A DNA stretch of 64,000 nucleotides, from NCBI GenBank assembly GCA_027574665.1, contig CM050654.1, positions 26,865,722-26,929,721 of the forward strand. The letters run 5' to 3'. The notes beneath the pieces are model-generated. The model did not search any database, was not told the DNA's origin, and was given only the letters and a program-made list of their open reading frames with translations. Both the position numbers and the translations under genes were made by a program. Each line of letters starts with the position of its first letter. Positions within the stretch are counted from its first letter, which is position 1. This DNA comes from Rhynochetos jubatus (taxonomy: Eukaryota > Chordata > Aves > Eurypygiformes > Rhynochetidae). Below, one piece after another: positions 21,320-35,469 of this stretch.

Positions 21320-24300
21320 CATCCTCAGGATTTCCGCTTGTCTACCATTCACATGTGCCCTTTTGAAGCTCAAGACCTGCTGTAAAATGCTGAAAGCATA
21401 CGAAGACCATCATGCAATCAGGGTGAGAACTGGCATGGAGTGTGCTCCTGGTTCCTTCACTTTCAGAGTAGTATTGATTATGGTGGGAATCCTGAAGAAC
21501 AGATTATACCCCTACTTCATAGAGAAAAACAAAATCTCTCTAAAATAATCTGTCACAGACTGAGCAATGGGGGGAAAAAAGAGGAATTCCTTCCAAATGC
21601 CAGATCTGGCAATGGAATTAATCTGAATGGCATGAGTACCTCACACCTGCTGTGCTCTCATTACCTCTAACAGCAGCAGGATGCTTGTCCCACACCCTGT
21701 CTCTATCTGCAGCCCAGCCCCAAAACACCACGACAAAAACAGGTGAAAGAAACAGCACTGGGACTGTGAATCATGAGAAATAGAATCCTCCTTTTCCCCT
21801 CTGTCTATCTGATGTGAGTCCCCTACAACCTCTGTAAACAACAGTGTGAATAGGATCATGAAGGTGTCAATAAAATACTCTCATGCTCCCTTGCAGGACG
21901 ACACAAAAGACCCATGTGTCTCCTCATCGAAACATTTCTCTTAACTCCAGGTTTGCCCTGATCCTCCAGAGGATCCTGACTTCATCAGGGTGCTCTCTGA
22001 AACCAGGCACGCTTCCTTCCAGAAGGCTGTTTTGAACAGGCACGCAGGCTTACAGCTGTAAATGTTTCACTGCTTGTTCAGACTCTCACTGACCAGGAAG
22101 CATCTGCAATGATTTTGTATGGAGGAGGGTTGGCAGCAGTAAATTAGCATCTGACCTGGTGTTGTGGTTGTTTAGCTTTTTCTTTTTTTTTTTTTTTTTT
22201 GCTCCTCAAGGAGATCTGGGATCCGGGACATGTTAAACATTATTTTGCTGACTTTAAATCGTTTTGCAATATTGCAGTCAACTTGAATGCCAAACTTAAG
22301 CCTGTAAACTCTATTTTTAACCTTGACTTTGTCAGTGCAATGGATACTGTCATATCTAAGTATTTAAGGGTTTGTGGTAAAACTTCCTCAAACCAATTTT
22401 TCCTCATATGAGAATAGTCTTACTGGAAGCCTATACAGATAGGAGCTATAAAAAATTGGGTTTAAAATTGAATCAGGCTGCAGGAAGAAAACAATCCTTT
22501 TGTAGCATGGCAGCATAAAAGCAGGCGGTTTTTGGAACATGGACAGGTTCCGTGCATAGCATATGCATAAAACCAGCCTGACTCCAGCGTGGTGCTGAAA
22601 GGATCCCATAGATGAAAGCTCCTGTGCTGCAATACTTCTGCAAAATGATGCTGTATTCGCCTAACAGAGCTGCCCCTTGTCAGCTGAGCCAGCCTTCCTA
22701 GCCTTTGAGAGACGGACACATGCCAAGTTAGGGCCCATTGCCCTGAGAATTACGAGAAGGGAGGCTCACCCCTAGGCAGGTGGGTGGCTGGGCTCGCCCG
22801 TGGGTGAAGCCAGCGCTGGACATCCCACCCAGCTCCTGCTGGATGGCCGGCCAGTGGTGGCTGGGCATGGTAACAGTCATGTGGGACTCCATGTGTGTGA
22901 GCCATGCAGGGGAGTTGGTAACACCTGCCAGTAAAACAAAGCAAAAAGCACTCAGTTTATAGGTATACAGAGTGTGGTCTTCACGGAAGCTTCATCCAGC
23001 TTTCATGTCCCAAACCCAGGAAGACAAGTGCCTTTGGAGCAGGGAGCCTGAGTGCAGATGCTCAGCTGGATCACTCCCGTGCAGATAGCCATCTCCACAG
23101 CACAGCAAGCACTCAGTCCAGTAATTTTTCTCAGGAGTTCAGGTCTACTCTCCATGAACCAGCTACCAGAAATACGATGTCACATGCAATCCCTGAGCTG
23201 TCACTGCAGCAGAGTAAAGCTGACAACTGTGTTTGAGCCCACTGCTGTTCTAGAGACCAGAGGTTTGGATGCTATTAATTTCCAGGATTATCACTGGGAA
23301 GGTTGTTTGGGAGTGTGTATATTTTTGTTTGTTGGCTTAGTTATTTATCTGTTGGCCCATCTGCGCTAAAACACAATCATATAAATGAGTCTAATATGAT
23401 TACAGCAAGGCTGAGAAATACTGATGGTAAAATAGTGAGACATAAAGATGAGGAAAAAAGACATTAGTACTGAAAAATTGCCTCTGAACATCACAGCAAT
23501 TTACTACCTACTTAAACTGCAGGAGCCTTTCAGGATATACCAGCTGGACAAAAGCATACTGCCATGAGTAGATTCTTACTGATGATATTGTGAAGGAAAT
23601 GATGAACAAAAGAAAAAGATGCTGAGATCAGGAGTAAGTCTGAAAAGACTCTGAAGAGCATACTAAGTGCTAATTCCCTTCGGTTTCCACTAGAACAGAC
23701 AGATGATGGGCTGAGATCTGGTTCAGCTTCTATTGGTGCTGATGGGGCTGCAGACAACACCCATCTTGATATCTTAAATACCTTCTCATTCCACTCTGGG
23801 CAGTGGGCAGTCTCTGAGAATAGACTAGTCCTGCAACAAGCACATTGTTTCAGAACAGGCCTCTGACTGAGAGTTTGTAGGATAGATGCAAATGCTACTT
23901 GGGAAGCAACAGATCCATTAGAAGGAAATGCAGCAATTAAAAGGTCTTGCCCTGAAAAGTCCCATGTGTTCAAACAGAGCGCATGTGCATCCAACACAGT
24001 ATGCCCAAACCACACATTTGTGCTTGCAAACTGTGCTTACGCAAGAAAGTGCTTAAAACCTGGCCCAGGTCAACCCTCAACTGGAAGAAATTTACTTAAA
24101 TGACCCATCTGGAGGTGTTCAACCACCAGATTCTGCTTCTGGGGTATATGTATTCCTGGCTTTGGGCACGCATTCACAGTCAAGCCTAATGGTGCACAGC
24201 TGCATCACACCCCCCTGAGAAGGAGGCTCACATCCCACATCTGGACACCAGTCTGTCAGACCCACCACCTTGCAACCTGGCTGTGCTAGATACACCTTTC

Positions 24301-27300
24301 CTGTCTTTTCCCTCACTCTTCAATAAATTCTCTCTGCCTTATGATGCTACTCTCAGGCTATAAATGACACAAAAAGACGCATTTTCCCATGTTTATGCAA
24401 CAGTGTGTCCTCTTTCGGCCCAATGAAATCCCCAACCTGGCCTTTCTCAAAAGGAGCTGAAAAAGGACGATAGGAGATATGACTGGCTCCTGCTTTGACA
24501 AGGTCATGGCTTTCTACATTGGATTTGGGCTCACCAAGTGTGCTTAATCAGCTTTCAGGATGGGCTGGTTTATAACATCTGTATTCACAACAGTAAAACT
24601 GGGTCACATCATGAGTGATGCATGATAGCCATATTTAATTTTCATACCAGCACCAGATGCTTTAGAAACTGGACAGTTTGTGTAAGCGCTAAACCTCTTT
24701 TGTTTAACCTCACCACAATTTCATCAGCACCAAACAGGCCGAAGCATTCCTATGAAGTGACCAATTAAACCACATTAATTGTTTAAAAATAAAAATAGAC
24801 AAGGTGTTTTTTTTCCCTAGTGTCTTCTTAACCAAGTGCTAGAAGGAATTTCCACTTCCCCAAATTAAAATTTATTCTTTGAAAAAGCTTAAATAAAAAA
24901 AGCAAAAGACAAAAATAAACTCTTTTCATCTTTCCAACTAACATTGCCTTTGGATAAATTGGAAATAATTCAGTCGTTATAATTTTAGCTGGAGGCGATG
25001 ATAGCTTGAGAGATCCTATTTGTGTGCATGGTCTCTGACTGCAGGGTGCAAAAGTCTGTATTGCAATGTGGCTTAAAGTAGTCTTGTTTATGAAGGGAGA
25101 GGGCACAAACAGGCTATATGGACACATTTTTAATTGTTCGTATTTAGCAAATAAGGGAGGTGAGAAGGAGTGCTCATTCCTTCTCTTGTTAAACAAGTTG
25201 CAGTGATTTTTCTAGTAAAGAAAGTGACCTAGAAACAATGCTGGGAAAACATCGTTGGGAACACATTCAGCAGGAATGCATAGTCTCCTTTGTAGGACTG
25301 TGTAATTATTAGTGGGAATCCCTAGCAGGGGCTATCAGATTCAAGCTCTTCAGGTTAATACACTCTCACAGGAAAGCAAAAGCCAAAGGCAGAGTCAGAT
25401 TTTGGCAAACGGTTACAAAAGCTGCAAGATCAATTCTGGAAAATTTGTTATGTGATTAGGCAGAATCTGAGGACCTTTTCTCAGATACATAGCAAAATCT
25501 CCACAGAATCTGGGTATATTCTCCCACTTCTCCAAACTCAGGGGCACATGGGAAAATGAATGATCACTCACAATACACTGATGACTTTGAGGTCTTTGAG
25601 TACATGCTCTTTATGAGGTACAGTCACTCTTCCACAGCCTTGAATCCAAACCTTCCTGCTAGAAATTCATAGAAGTTGGGATCTGATGCCCTAAAGCTGT
25701 GTACTCTATGGGCGCTGAAGAAGCTGCAGCTGATCTGAAAGCACCAGATTTTCAAATGATGGGTTTCAGTTTCCATGAGCTCTAATCATGATTGCACTTC
25801 CAAAGGTCACTCAGTTCTGCTTGCAGAGGCACACAGAGGGTTGGCTATGAAATGGGCAAACACCTGAGATGTACCTAAACTTGGACAAATATGTTACACC
25901 CAGGAATGGTCTCATCTGAGCCACTTAGAAAATAGGACTCTAAATATGCTACTTTTGCCTTAAAGCTCAAAATACGACTCTTCTTTTTCCCTCCCCACCA
26001 CAATAACTGAATATAAGGAAGATATGTTTGCTTTCCTGCCTGAGCATAAGCCAATGGAAAACAAAAGAGCTCATTCAGCGAGCATCCCTAGCAGGAAGCA
26101 TCAAGAGAAAGGGGGAGGTTTCAGACAACAGCAGTCTGTGCAGAACAGGACTCCTCCTGACGAGCAAACGATGCAAGATTTACTGGAAGGCATCAAGTGC
26201 TTTTACATGCTCCCTTTCTCCCCTTATGATTTCTCTTACCCCATCTGGCCACAGAGATCTCAGTACATCCTCTTTAATTAATTGCCTTTACGTTTCACCT
26301 CTCCCTGAGCTGGATGCTGGGAAATTACTTGATGAGGCACTTTCTATTATTCTATTTCTGTTATTCCCAAGTTCTCCTCATTTTAGAGTGGAATGTGCCC
26401 TAAGTTATGGTGCTTACAGCCAGTTGCTAGTCTTTTTATACAGGTCCCAGGGCTGTCTGCATTCACTCTGAATATAAATGCTCAGGTTTTATGGGGAGGA
26501 GAAGAAAAACCCTGGTTCATTTTTCTTTCTGTCCTTGCTGCAAGACAAATGTTTAGCTGCCTTCCTGTTAGTAGCATTCAGATAACCCTCTGAGAGCAGG
26601 TTTTCAGCATAGACCGAGGGGAGAAGAGAGTACATATGGAAGGGTCTCAAGACTCCTATTAGCAGGAATTCCAAGAGTAATTCTCTACGGTCCTTCCTAG
26701 AAGTTTGTCTCCAAATGTTCCTTAAAAAACCCCAAACCAAACAACAACCCCCCACCCCAAACTTTATGTTGTTAATTTGGCTCTTAATTGGCTCTCATCA
26801 ATATTGGCCTGTCTCTTCCCATGTTCTCCTATAATGTAGGCACACAGAAATTTTATCTTCCCTAACCTAGTTGGGAATTCCAGTCTTGTTTCTGTTCCCG
26901 CTTTCTTGTCAAGTTTACTAAGGGTTGTAGAGCACACTGCAAACTGGCTATGGACACAGAGGAATGCACTGAATAAGCAGTTGCCTCAGCTATTCAAACA
27001 AGCTTCCCCTTTCCCAACCCATACTGGGAACCTTTGTGTACCCCCTCTCCCCAGTGTACAGGTGCTCTCAGGCACTATCATGGTTGAATTTTCAGTGACC
27101 CAAAGACTCCTCTTCCAGAGAAAATTCATGGAGAAATGTGCAGCTTGATGCAGTCATAGTCCAATTTAGAATGTGACTGAATGAGGACATGGTGCAACGT
27201 GACATAACGTAAATGCGCTTTGCACACCCAAAAATTTCTTGGCTGGGTGATCACCTCACCATAGATGTAGGTGTTCTTGGTTAAGCTACTCTTGCACAGT

Positions 27301-30300
27301 TGCCTTAGCCTTTTTTTGAAACCAAATTCCTGAAGCTCAGAATGTAGAAGGGGCTATATCCCAGAGTGCCAAGGGGTACTATGTAAAGATACACCACACA
27401 GGTGTTACTCCTTGGGGAAGCTGCAGCTGGACTTGATCAGAGCAGCAGCTTTAAGGTGCCTTGTTAAATTCACATGGTTCTGCAAATTCCTCCTCTCCAT
27501 GAAAAGTCAGAGCTTTGATCAACACTGCTGGGATATTGCTGGATATAAGGTACTGTTACTTTCTTTAAAACAAACAGAAGTGTTGGCTGGTCAAATTTCT
27601 GACTGATTTTCTTTATGGGTACCATTTGCAGATCTGTCACTAAACTTATTTCAAAGCAGTGATTAGTTCTTAGTCTTGTTGATGAAGACCCACCAGTTTA
27701 AAGCATTGAGGTTGTAGTAACACTCCTTTATCAAGAAAGAAATATAAATTTACAGACCCAAGGAACTGTCCTGTTCCCTGTTCTCATATGACCTGGGCTA
27801 TTGGCTTTGGCAAGCCAGGTGGCTTTGGCAAGCTGCTTTCCTTGGTCATCTTCATTGAGCAGCCACTTAGGCATGCATGCTTATACCTTCACTTCCTTAT
27901 ACGCTCTGGGAAGATAAGCTGAGTTTCTACGACCTCATTCACCAGGCTGCATCAGCAACTTGGTATAAGTTGCCATGAGTTTTATTGGTTGTGTTCTTTT
28001 TGCTAGTTACTCTCAGATTCAAGTTATGAATTAAAATGCTCACAAGTTCTTTTCCTTCATCACTCTAGTTATAAAGTCCAGCAATCAAACTTATTTTGAT
28101 ATGTCTTCATTTATGGCCTAAAACTCATGCTAAAGTCAAAGGCATTCTTCTGGTTACATGGGCCTTGACAGGAATAACCTTACTATCAGAAATAAATTCC
28201 TCAAAGGCTTTTGGGTGCATCAGTCCTGCAGAATCAGTGGTAATTTAGGAATGAGATTCTTCAAGTCTTAAGCCTAATCATTTAAAAAAAGTCTAAGGAT
28301 TCAGATGACCTTTGTCTACACTCAATCATCATCACTTGGTTTCTTATCTTGTGTTTCCTTGGACTTTTGTTACATTTTTCCTTTAGTCCAGGGTTGAAAA
28401 GCATGACAGTAGAGCTCCTTGGATGTGGTAGTTTCTAAACCTCCCAGAGAGTGGGATTGTTTAGGCTGTGCAACAAGAGGGGATGAAAAAGGCAGAGACA
28501 TAAGCACAGCTCTTGAGATAGGCAGTAGCAGCATACAAAGGTCACAGACCAGGAAACAGTAGATTGCAGACAGGATTGTTGACTAAAAGCATTGTTATTA
28601 GAAAATGTTGCTGTTCCACGTTCCCCTACCCCACATCTTTTTACAAGAAAGCGTCACTGTAGTATAAAAGAAACCCAAGCATTCAACGAAGGTGGGTTGC
28701 CCAGATTGATGATGGAAATTCTGATCAAATATAGATGCTTTCAGGTTAGAACAGCTGCTAAGATAGAGGCTATATGGAATAAGTCTTGGAATAATTGTGA
28801 CCAGGTCTCAGGCTAGGAGGATGATATTTTGGGGTCTTACCACCTCATTTGTAATCATAAAAAGTTGAAAAATCAGCTTAAGCTTGTGTTGACTTCATGG
28901 GGGTAATAGTTCCCTCCCCAGCTGCTCTCTTTGTTGTTTTAGTCGGCTGACTCTTTTTCCAGAGGGAGATCGTTTGTGTTTGTTTGTTCAGGGTGAAGAA
29001 GGAAAAAGAGTGCAAAACCCCCAAAAATCCCAATGAAATGAACCAAAACCACTACAAAAGAGTTTGGGTTTATCTTGTGGTGGGACATGAAGAAATTCTG
29101 AAGTCTCAGAAAGCTTCACAGGATGAGAAAACTATTATCTGCACAGATTTATTTGCAAAGAGACATTAAAGAAAAAAAAAGGAATCTGAATTGACTTTTT
29201 TCAAGCAAATTATTTAACTCAAAATAGCTTGGACAAGTCCATTTGTCCCTATGGTCGTTAAAATACCACTGTACAGACAATTTTTTCTAAGTTTTAAGTC
29301 ATCAACTTCACTCCCAAAGTGAATTAAAGTAAATCAGACTGAAGCTACACTAATTCTAAATGGGATAGTCTAACCAGAAGTTTAATGTAGTTTAAACATT
29401 AGCTTTAAATTCACCCCACTGGCTAATTCAAATGAACGATGCTGCATGCCCCTGTGTAGGCAAAGCTGTTCCAGGAGTTTCCGACAGTCTACTGAAGTCC
29501 AACAACATCCTTTCCTGCTTACACCCTGCGAGGAATGTGCTCTGGAGCCAACACTAGTAAATTATTGAGTAGTCGGCAAGATCACGTCAGGTTCTTATTT
29601 GCAGCCACTGTTCTTCTCTAAGAGAAGATGGTGACAACTTTTCTGCCTCTACTCACTTTTTCTGTTGATTCCCTGCTCGCTCTTTGGCATGCCCTCAGAC
29701 CTGTATTACCTTCACTCACTTTTTCTTTAGGATATAAGTGCCTTGCCAGATTTATTTAGGGTATCTATTTAAGATATATATTCTGCAGAACATGACTCTA
29801 GCTCACTGCCACAAAGGTATGATAGTTCACCAAATTTTTGCGATGTTCAGTAAGAACCTGAGCATCTGGGATTGCAACAGTGAATACTAAACCAAAAATG
29901 AAATACATTCTACAGCTGCAGGGTACAAACTATGCTGACTATCAAAAGTCTCCCCATCACCTATGACTTTTGCTCTTGGGTTTTCTTGCACTCATCCTAA
30001 AGCAAGTGCCACAGGTCAGCATCATCAGACAGACAGGTCCTCAGGATCAAAAGCTTTTTGCTGTGGGTGTGAGTGGCCTGTCTTATTTTGTGTCTAATGC
30101 TAACACCATAATTAAGTGCACTGATATTTGATGCAGCACATCATGGAGGAACAGGTTGTTTACAAAGGCACATGAATGAACTTGAATGGCCTCTGGTGGG
30201 TCTGGATCACAAGGCTCAGACATGGCTACCTTACACTGCCAAGTCCAAAGGCAATCAGCCTGTGCCTTGGCTTACTAGCATAAGGGAACAAACTTCCCAC

Positions 30301-33300
30301 TTTTTATTCATAGCCTCTTCATTAAGTTGTCACAGCAACATGCTCTGCTCCCTCACCTACCCTCCTCTTCTTGAAAAGCACAAAGCTTTGTCAGATAAAA
30401 GCTCCTTTGGGCCTCCGGTGTCAAATCCCAATCTTGCTCAACAGGGCCTTGTCACCTGACTATATTAGATGACTTGTTGGACAAAGATGAGAGTCTTTCA
30501 TGTCTTGGTTACTGTGCAATAGCTAGAAGATTTTCATTGATTTCCATTTTTTTCCAAGTGTAATGCTTTTTCCGCTGATAGAGCAGATGCTGGGGGTCAA
30601 CCAGGATATTTCCTGGGTATCCAGGAAAAATGTTGACAATCTTCAGAATTCAGATCTAACCAGGGGATGGCCATGGGATGAACATAACCTCAGCCTGAAC
30701 TGTAGAAAGAGAAATATCATCAACTGATCCCAACTGGGACACTAAGTTCATTTTTTCTTCCTTAAGATATTCACATTCATGATTTAGGCAGAATTAGGTA
30801 ATATGGGGATTGCTCTATAGTAAAGAAGAAAGATAGTAGATGGAACTGCCTACCTTGCAAAACAGTACCAGATAGTGGAGGTATGGAATTAAAAAAGAAT
30901 GCTCTTTCAAAATACAGAACAAAGGGAGGAAATTCTCCTTCTCTGCCTGAGCCTGCAGAGTATTTTACTGTTTGGACTGTGGGTCCCTTGGATATTGGAG
31001 GTAATTCCAAGCATCACAACTACAGCTGAGAAAAAATTCTGAATCCTCATCTCATGGGATAATCTGACATTTTAAAATTTGCTTTAGGTTCCAAAACATG
31101 AGGTTAAAGAAAAAGAGAAAAAAATTCCGTAAATCCTAGTCTGCAGAAAATGTCAAAAGATTTTTTTTTATTAGTAGTAAATGTCAAAACACCTTGTTTT
31201 GACATTTCAAATGTAAATAATGGAAGCACTTCATCCCTGAGACAGCCTGCAGAGGATCCCTTCCTCTGAGGTCATTTCAGCATTTAGTTTCATGCTCTAG
31301 CAATGCGTTGTCTTCTGGGAGTTGTTGTCCCAGCCTGTGTTTTCTTCTGCAGACTAGTAATCAGATTGACTACATCTCCCATTAAACTACCCAAATAGGA
31401 GTGGCATCATGTGCCCCCAAAAACCCTCCAACATTTGCTTGCCTTGTGGGATATGTAGTTCCATAGGAAATATGCACCTCTAAGAGGGAGCATTTGGACC
31501 TGATCTTCTGAAAGGTACCATAAAAAAAACAGACCACAGAGACATGTGAATTCATGTTTTGTTGCACAGACTCATTCAGAAATAAAGCACTTGGAGATCA
31601 TGTAAAGGAGGACATAGTCAGGCTGGAGTTGAAACAGCCTACATCCAGTCGGATTTTCTCCCTTCTTCTAAAATGATATTTTTCCACAGAAAGTTTTGAT
31701 ATTCGTGTATCACGGTGAAAAATCCCAGCTAAGCTTTCACTGCAGCATTTCACTTGCTGCTTTTCTAGCAATTGCTCTCATTCCTACACAGTCCTAGGTT
31801 TCAGGATCTCCTCGTAGTTTGACACCTCCATCGATTGTAAGTCCTCCGTGCCCGTTTGCAGAAAGGGTCTGCATATCTCAAACTTCCTCACTTCCTAGCT
31901 CTTCCTGGGAGCTCACAGACTCTCTGGCTGACACACAGTTTTGCTGCATGGCCTAAAGCCCTGGGACAGCGATGTCTGGACCTTGGGTCCTGCCCTCAGG
32001 CAGGAGCACTTCTACTGCTGTGTGTAGGAGCACTGCCTTTCCACAAATATTATCCTATGTGTGATTGCCCATTCTGCTCCTCAGGAATGACTCACACATT
32101 CCAGACATCCAGAAGCAGTTTTCTGTCTCAGTACATGCGGATCACCCAGTATTGCCCAAGGGTCAAAAGAACACATGGGTGGAAACTGCAAACCACAAAG
32201 ATGGGTGATTCTTAACCTTGCCTTGGTTAAAACAGAATTTAAGGGTATACCTGGTAGTTACCTTTGCGGTGCTACTAATATTGCCTTCTCTGGGTCTTCC
32301 TTCTCACCCAGGAACCTCAATGCAGGTTATGAAAGGTGGAGAAAAGGTCTAGAGAGGGAGAAAGTCGCTTATCCAGAAGGATTGCCCCAGTTCAGCAACC
32401 TAGTGACAGGGCATGGAGTCTGGAAATCTAGAAGGGGGAATCTCAAAATATCAACGCCACATCTCCACACACTTCATGGTCTAAAAGACTGGAGGAGAGA
32501 ATGCAAATTCCTCACCTTCAGTATGTATAGCAAGGACTAGGCTATTTCTTCCTCAGAGTAAAGTTAACTAAGAAGAAAACATGTCACTGGAGATTAAAGT
32601 TCATTCAGAAAAAGAAATTATTCCTTGATGGATTTGGACAGCAAGACAAGTGTGGGAGAAAAACTTCTGTAGAGCTTGTATGTTTTCCCTGGCATGAGCT
32701 GCTCACTAGTGAGCTGTAGGATTGATTTGTGTTGTATTAATGACTGTAGAAATACAACTGCACTCAGGATGGGGCTTCATCCCATTGGAGTATAAATGGG
32801 ATAAATTAACAAAAAGGATGAATATTTCAACCTAGTTCCCCAAGACATGATCTCTATTTCAGAGAGAGAAATTTCATTCCCAGAAGATGCCAAGACCATA
32901 GTAGCACAGAGCAGCTGAGCTGGGTGGAAAATGTAGCAGGTGGGCGAGGAAAGCAGGTCCCTTGGGTAGAGATGGATTCACACAGAGTCTCAATCGTACT
33001 GCAGCTAACTGTGCCATTATCACCTGACTGTGACTTACTATCGAAAACAAGTGAATGGATTGGACTTGTAACACAGAGACAATTCTTTTTGGGGTTGGGG
33101 AAGTGGGACCATTGCACTTCTTCACATCACCTCTCTGGAAGATGAAGAAACCTTACCCTCTTCCCCAAGCAGAACTTCTCCAGGCCTTTTCCAGCTGATC
33201 TCCAGCAGGATGATGGGCCACCAGAGGCCCTGTGAATGCTGACAGCTCTGAGCCCTCTGCCAGCAGAGCTAATGGCTCAGGCCTTGCTGGCGAGAGTGCA

Positions 33301-34720
33301 GAGCAATAAATGTCCCAGAGATGCTGCCGAGTCGGTCCTTTTCCTGCACGCAAGCTGCACATTGTAAAAACTGAGACTCGGATTCTTTTTCCTGTTTGCA
33401 CTGGAGCAGACCACAGAAATTGCACAATCCTCCAGGCCAGACCCGAGGTGCATCGTGAAACGATAGGTTCCAAGGCAATATTTCACACTTGCTGAAAAAG
33501 TGATACTGCCCAGGGGAGGGGGCTGTAATCAGGGAGAGCAGTGACAACCCACAGACAAAGTGGTTCCATAAGCAGAGGAAGAAATGAAAGTTCATTCCAA
33601 AGGCCCTCACTTGTGTGGATTCTCTAGTGTTCAATAAAAGGTATGATCCCTGAGTAAGAAAGTCCCTCTCCTTTCTCCACTTGCTTATTTTGATGAAATA
33701 TGATAGTCACAATATTTTTAGGCATTTTCTCCTGCCTGTCAGGTTACAAAGCTGTTAGCTGGAAGTTGTACGGGCTGACAGATAAACAACATGATCACAT
33801 TAAACTCCGTTTCCTGGGGAAGCCACTCAAGAGTAAAAGTTTTGATTTGGTGGAGACATCTGGAGGGGTGGTGGGGAGGAGGGTAGCAACTTTCAGATAA
33901 ACAACGGTAGGGGGTTGAAGAGAAAAGAAAGTTTCTTTAAATGCCTTCTGGAAGGAGTTTTTCTGAAGACTTTCTAAAAAATGCCTTTTTAATACACTGG
34001 AAAAGAAGAGAAAGCAGATAAAATCAGCAAAACATTCATTTAAATATTTGTTATACATTTCTCAGAAAACACAGGAATAAATAGATAGACAGACAGAAAT
34101 ATATACGTATTTTTTAAATCTGAAAAGTCGTTGTCCAAACATGAAGAGTGGAATCATTCAGAAAGTGTTTGTCTTGTCTTCTGCTTAACCTGGAAAAGGC
34201 TGCACAAGCCATCCCCCAGAAGAACAAGCTCTCTTAGTGGCTGTGTGCTGACCCTAGAGGGTCAAAGCTCAGAGAAATGCTGGAGCATTATATGAACAAT
34301 CCAGCAATAACAAGAATTGATTCAAGAGCACAGCTATCTCTTCTGCCCTACACTTACCTTACCTTCAAGGAGGCATACACTACTTAGGCTGGTAACGTTG
34401 ATTGTAAGCGACTGGTGCTTCCAACAAGGGGACAACTGTTCTGACACCCATGGTGTCATTTAACTAGCATGAAATTCAACGATGACAAAAATAGCAGTTT
34501 ATTCCCGGACATGAGAGACAAAATTTTAATATAGAAAGAGAAAGGATGCCACTGACTGGAATCTGGTTGGGAAATTGGCATCTTGGCTCCTGTGGAGGTG
34601 GAGGCATGGGACAGCTCTTGTTCAGGTGGCATTTGTCCATCTAATCAAGGCTGACTCCATGTCTTGGGAAAGGATGACTGATTCTGCTGGTGTTCAGGCC
34701 TTCTGGGGTGGATGAGGGAC
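21320..34720. other. Noncoding stretch, no gene recognised
   Basis: No supported exon or recognisable transposon. The 161-codon minus frame at 23530-24015 is noise-like (Ser/Cys/Leu/Ala-rich). Items seen are an AT-rich motif-dense patch at 24600-24800, a 14-bp direct repeat at 27802-27833, inverted repeats at 31147-31207 and a motif cluster at 31313-31460. Near 32300 a strong plus-strand acceptor (cttccttctcacccag) precedes an open frame of about 75 codons, but no donor or partner exon was found. Confidence 0.5.
22183..22200 (+). repeat. Poly-T run of 18
   Basis: An uninterrupted run of 18 T, preceded by ttttc. No retrotransposon body is recognisable next to it. Confidence 0.9.
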
Positions 34721-34725
34721 AGATG

Positions 34726-34830
34726 TGCTGGTTTGTGTTGGGACAGAGTTAGTTTTACTCACAGTAACAAGTATGAGGCTATAATTTGGATTTGTGCAAG
34801 GCTATGTTTTGGACTAGTAAAAGGACAAGA
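34726..34830 (+). mobile_element. Fragment of an avian endogenous retroviral LTR (5' part)
   Basis: From 34726 the text follows the beginning of a common avian LTR: tgtgctggtttgtgttggga, cagagttagttttactcaca, gtatgaggctataatttgg, atttgtgcaaggctatgttt. Similarity fades after about 34830, and I see no matching 3' end, internal retroviral sequence or second LTR. It is therefore a decayed solo-LTR remnant or a truncated one. No retroviral gene is present. The identification is by memory of the LTR family's 5' sequence, not by alignment. Confidence 0.5.
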
Positions 34831-35469
34831 CTCATACTCTAGTGTTCTTAGTTAAGGTGCCAGAGCCATCACTGAATGGCATGGCAATATGATTGTGACT
34901 ATCTTGACCTTGAAATGTCACTGTTGTTTTCCATTCCTCCCTCTCTGGAAAGGGCAGACATCCACAAGTCTACTTGGGGATGAAGTAGTCGAATGACTTT
35001 ATAAGTCCTGCTTTACTACCATCTTTGTCCCTCTGATTCTGTGGCCTGCAATGCTGCTAACTCCTATACACCCTCTGCATCCATGCACATGTACATCCAT
35101 CCCACTCTGCAGCTTTCAACTCCACTTGACAGATGCAGAGAACCAGAAAGAAAACTGAATGCTATGCCAAGGTGAAGAACATGTGTTGTTCCTCATCTTG
35201 GGGACTTGTTGCTTGCCCTGGTGCAACTCTCAGCTGTCCATTCATGCAGGTCTGAATGCCTCTCCATGCACACAGGAGTGCAAGGACTGGTTTCTAAGCC
35301 CCAGAAGAGAAGTTGTGTGTCATCCTGGAGCAAGGTTGTCTGCATACCTTCCTTGAAACATAAAGCATTCAGCAATATCAAGTGAAGAATCAACACATGA
35401 ACGTGGGAACAGGACTGATAATCACGCTTTAGTTTAGTTTCAAAACAAAACTAAGCTTGACAAATCTGA

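Noticed and set aside
23530..24015. 161-codon minus-strand frame
   Set aside because: Noise-like composition, no flanking splice pair, no similarity recognised.
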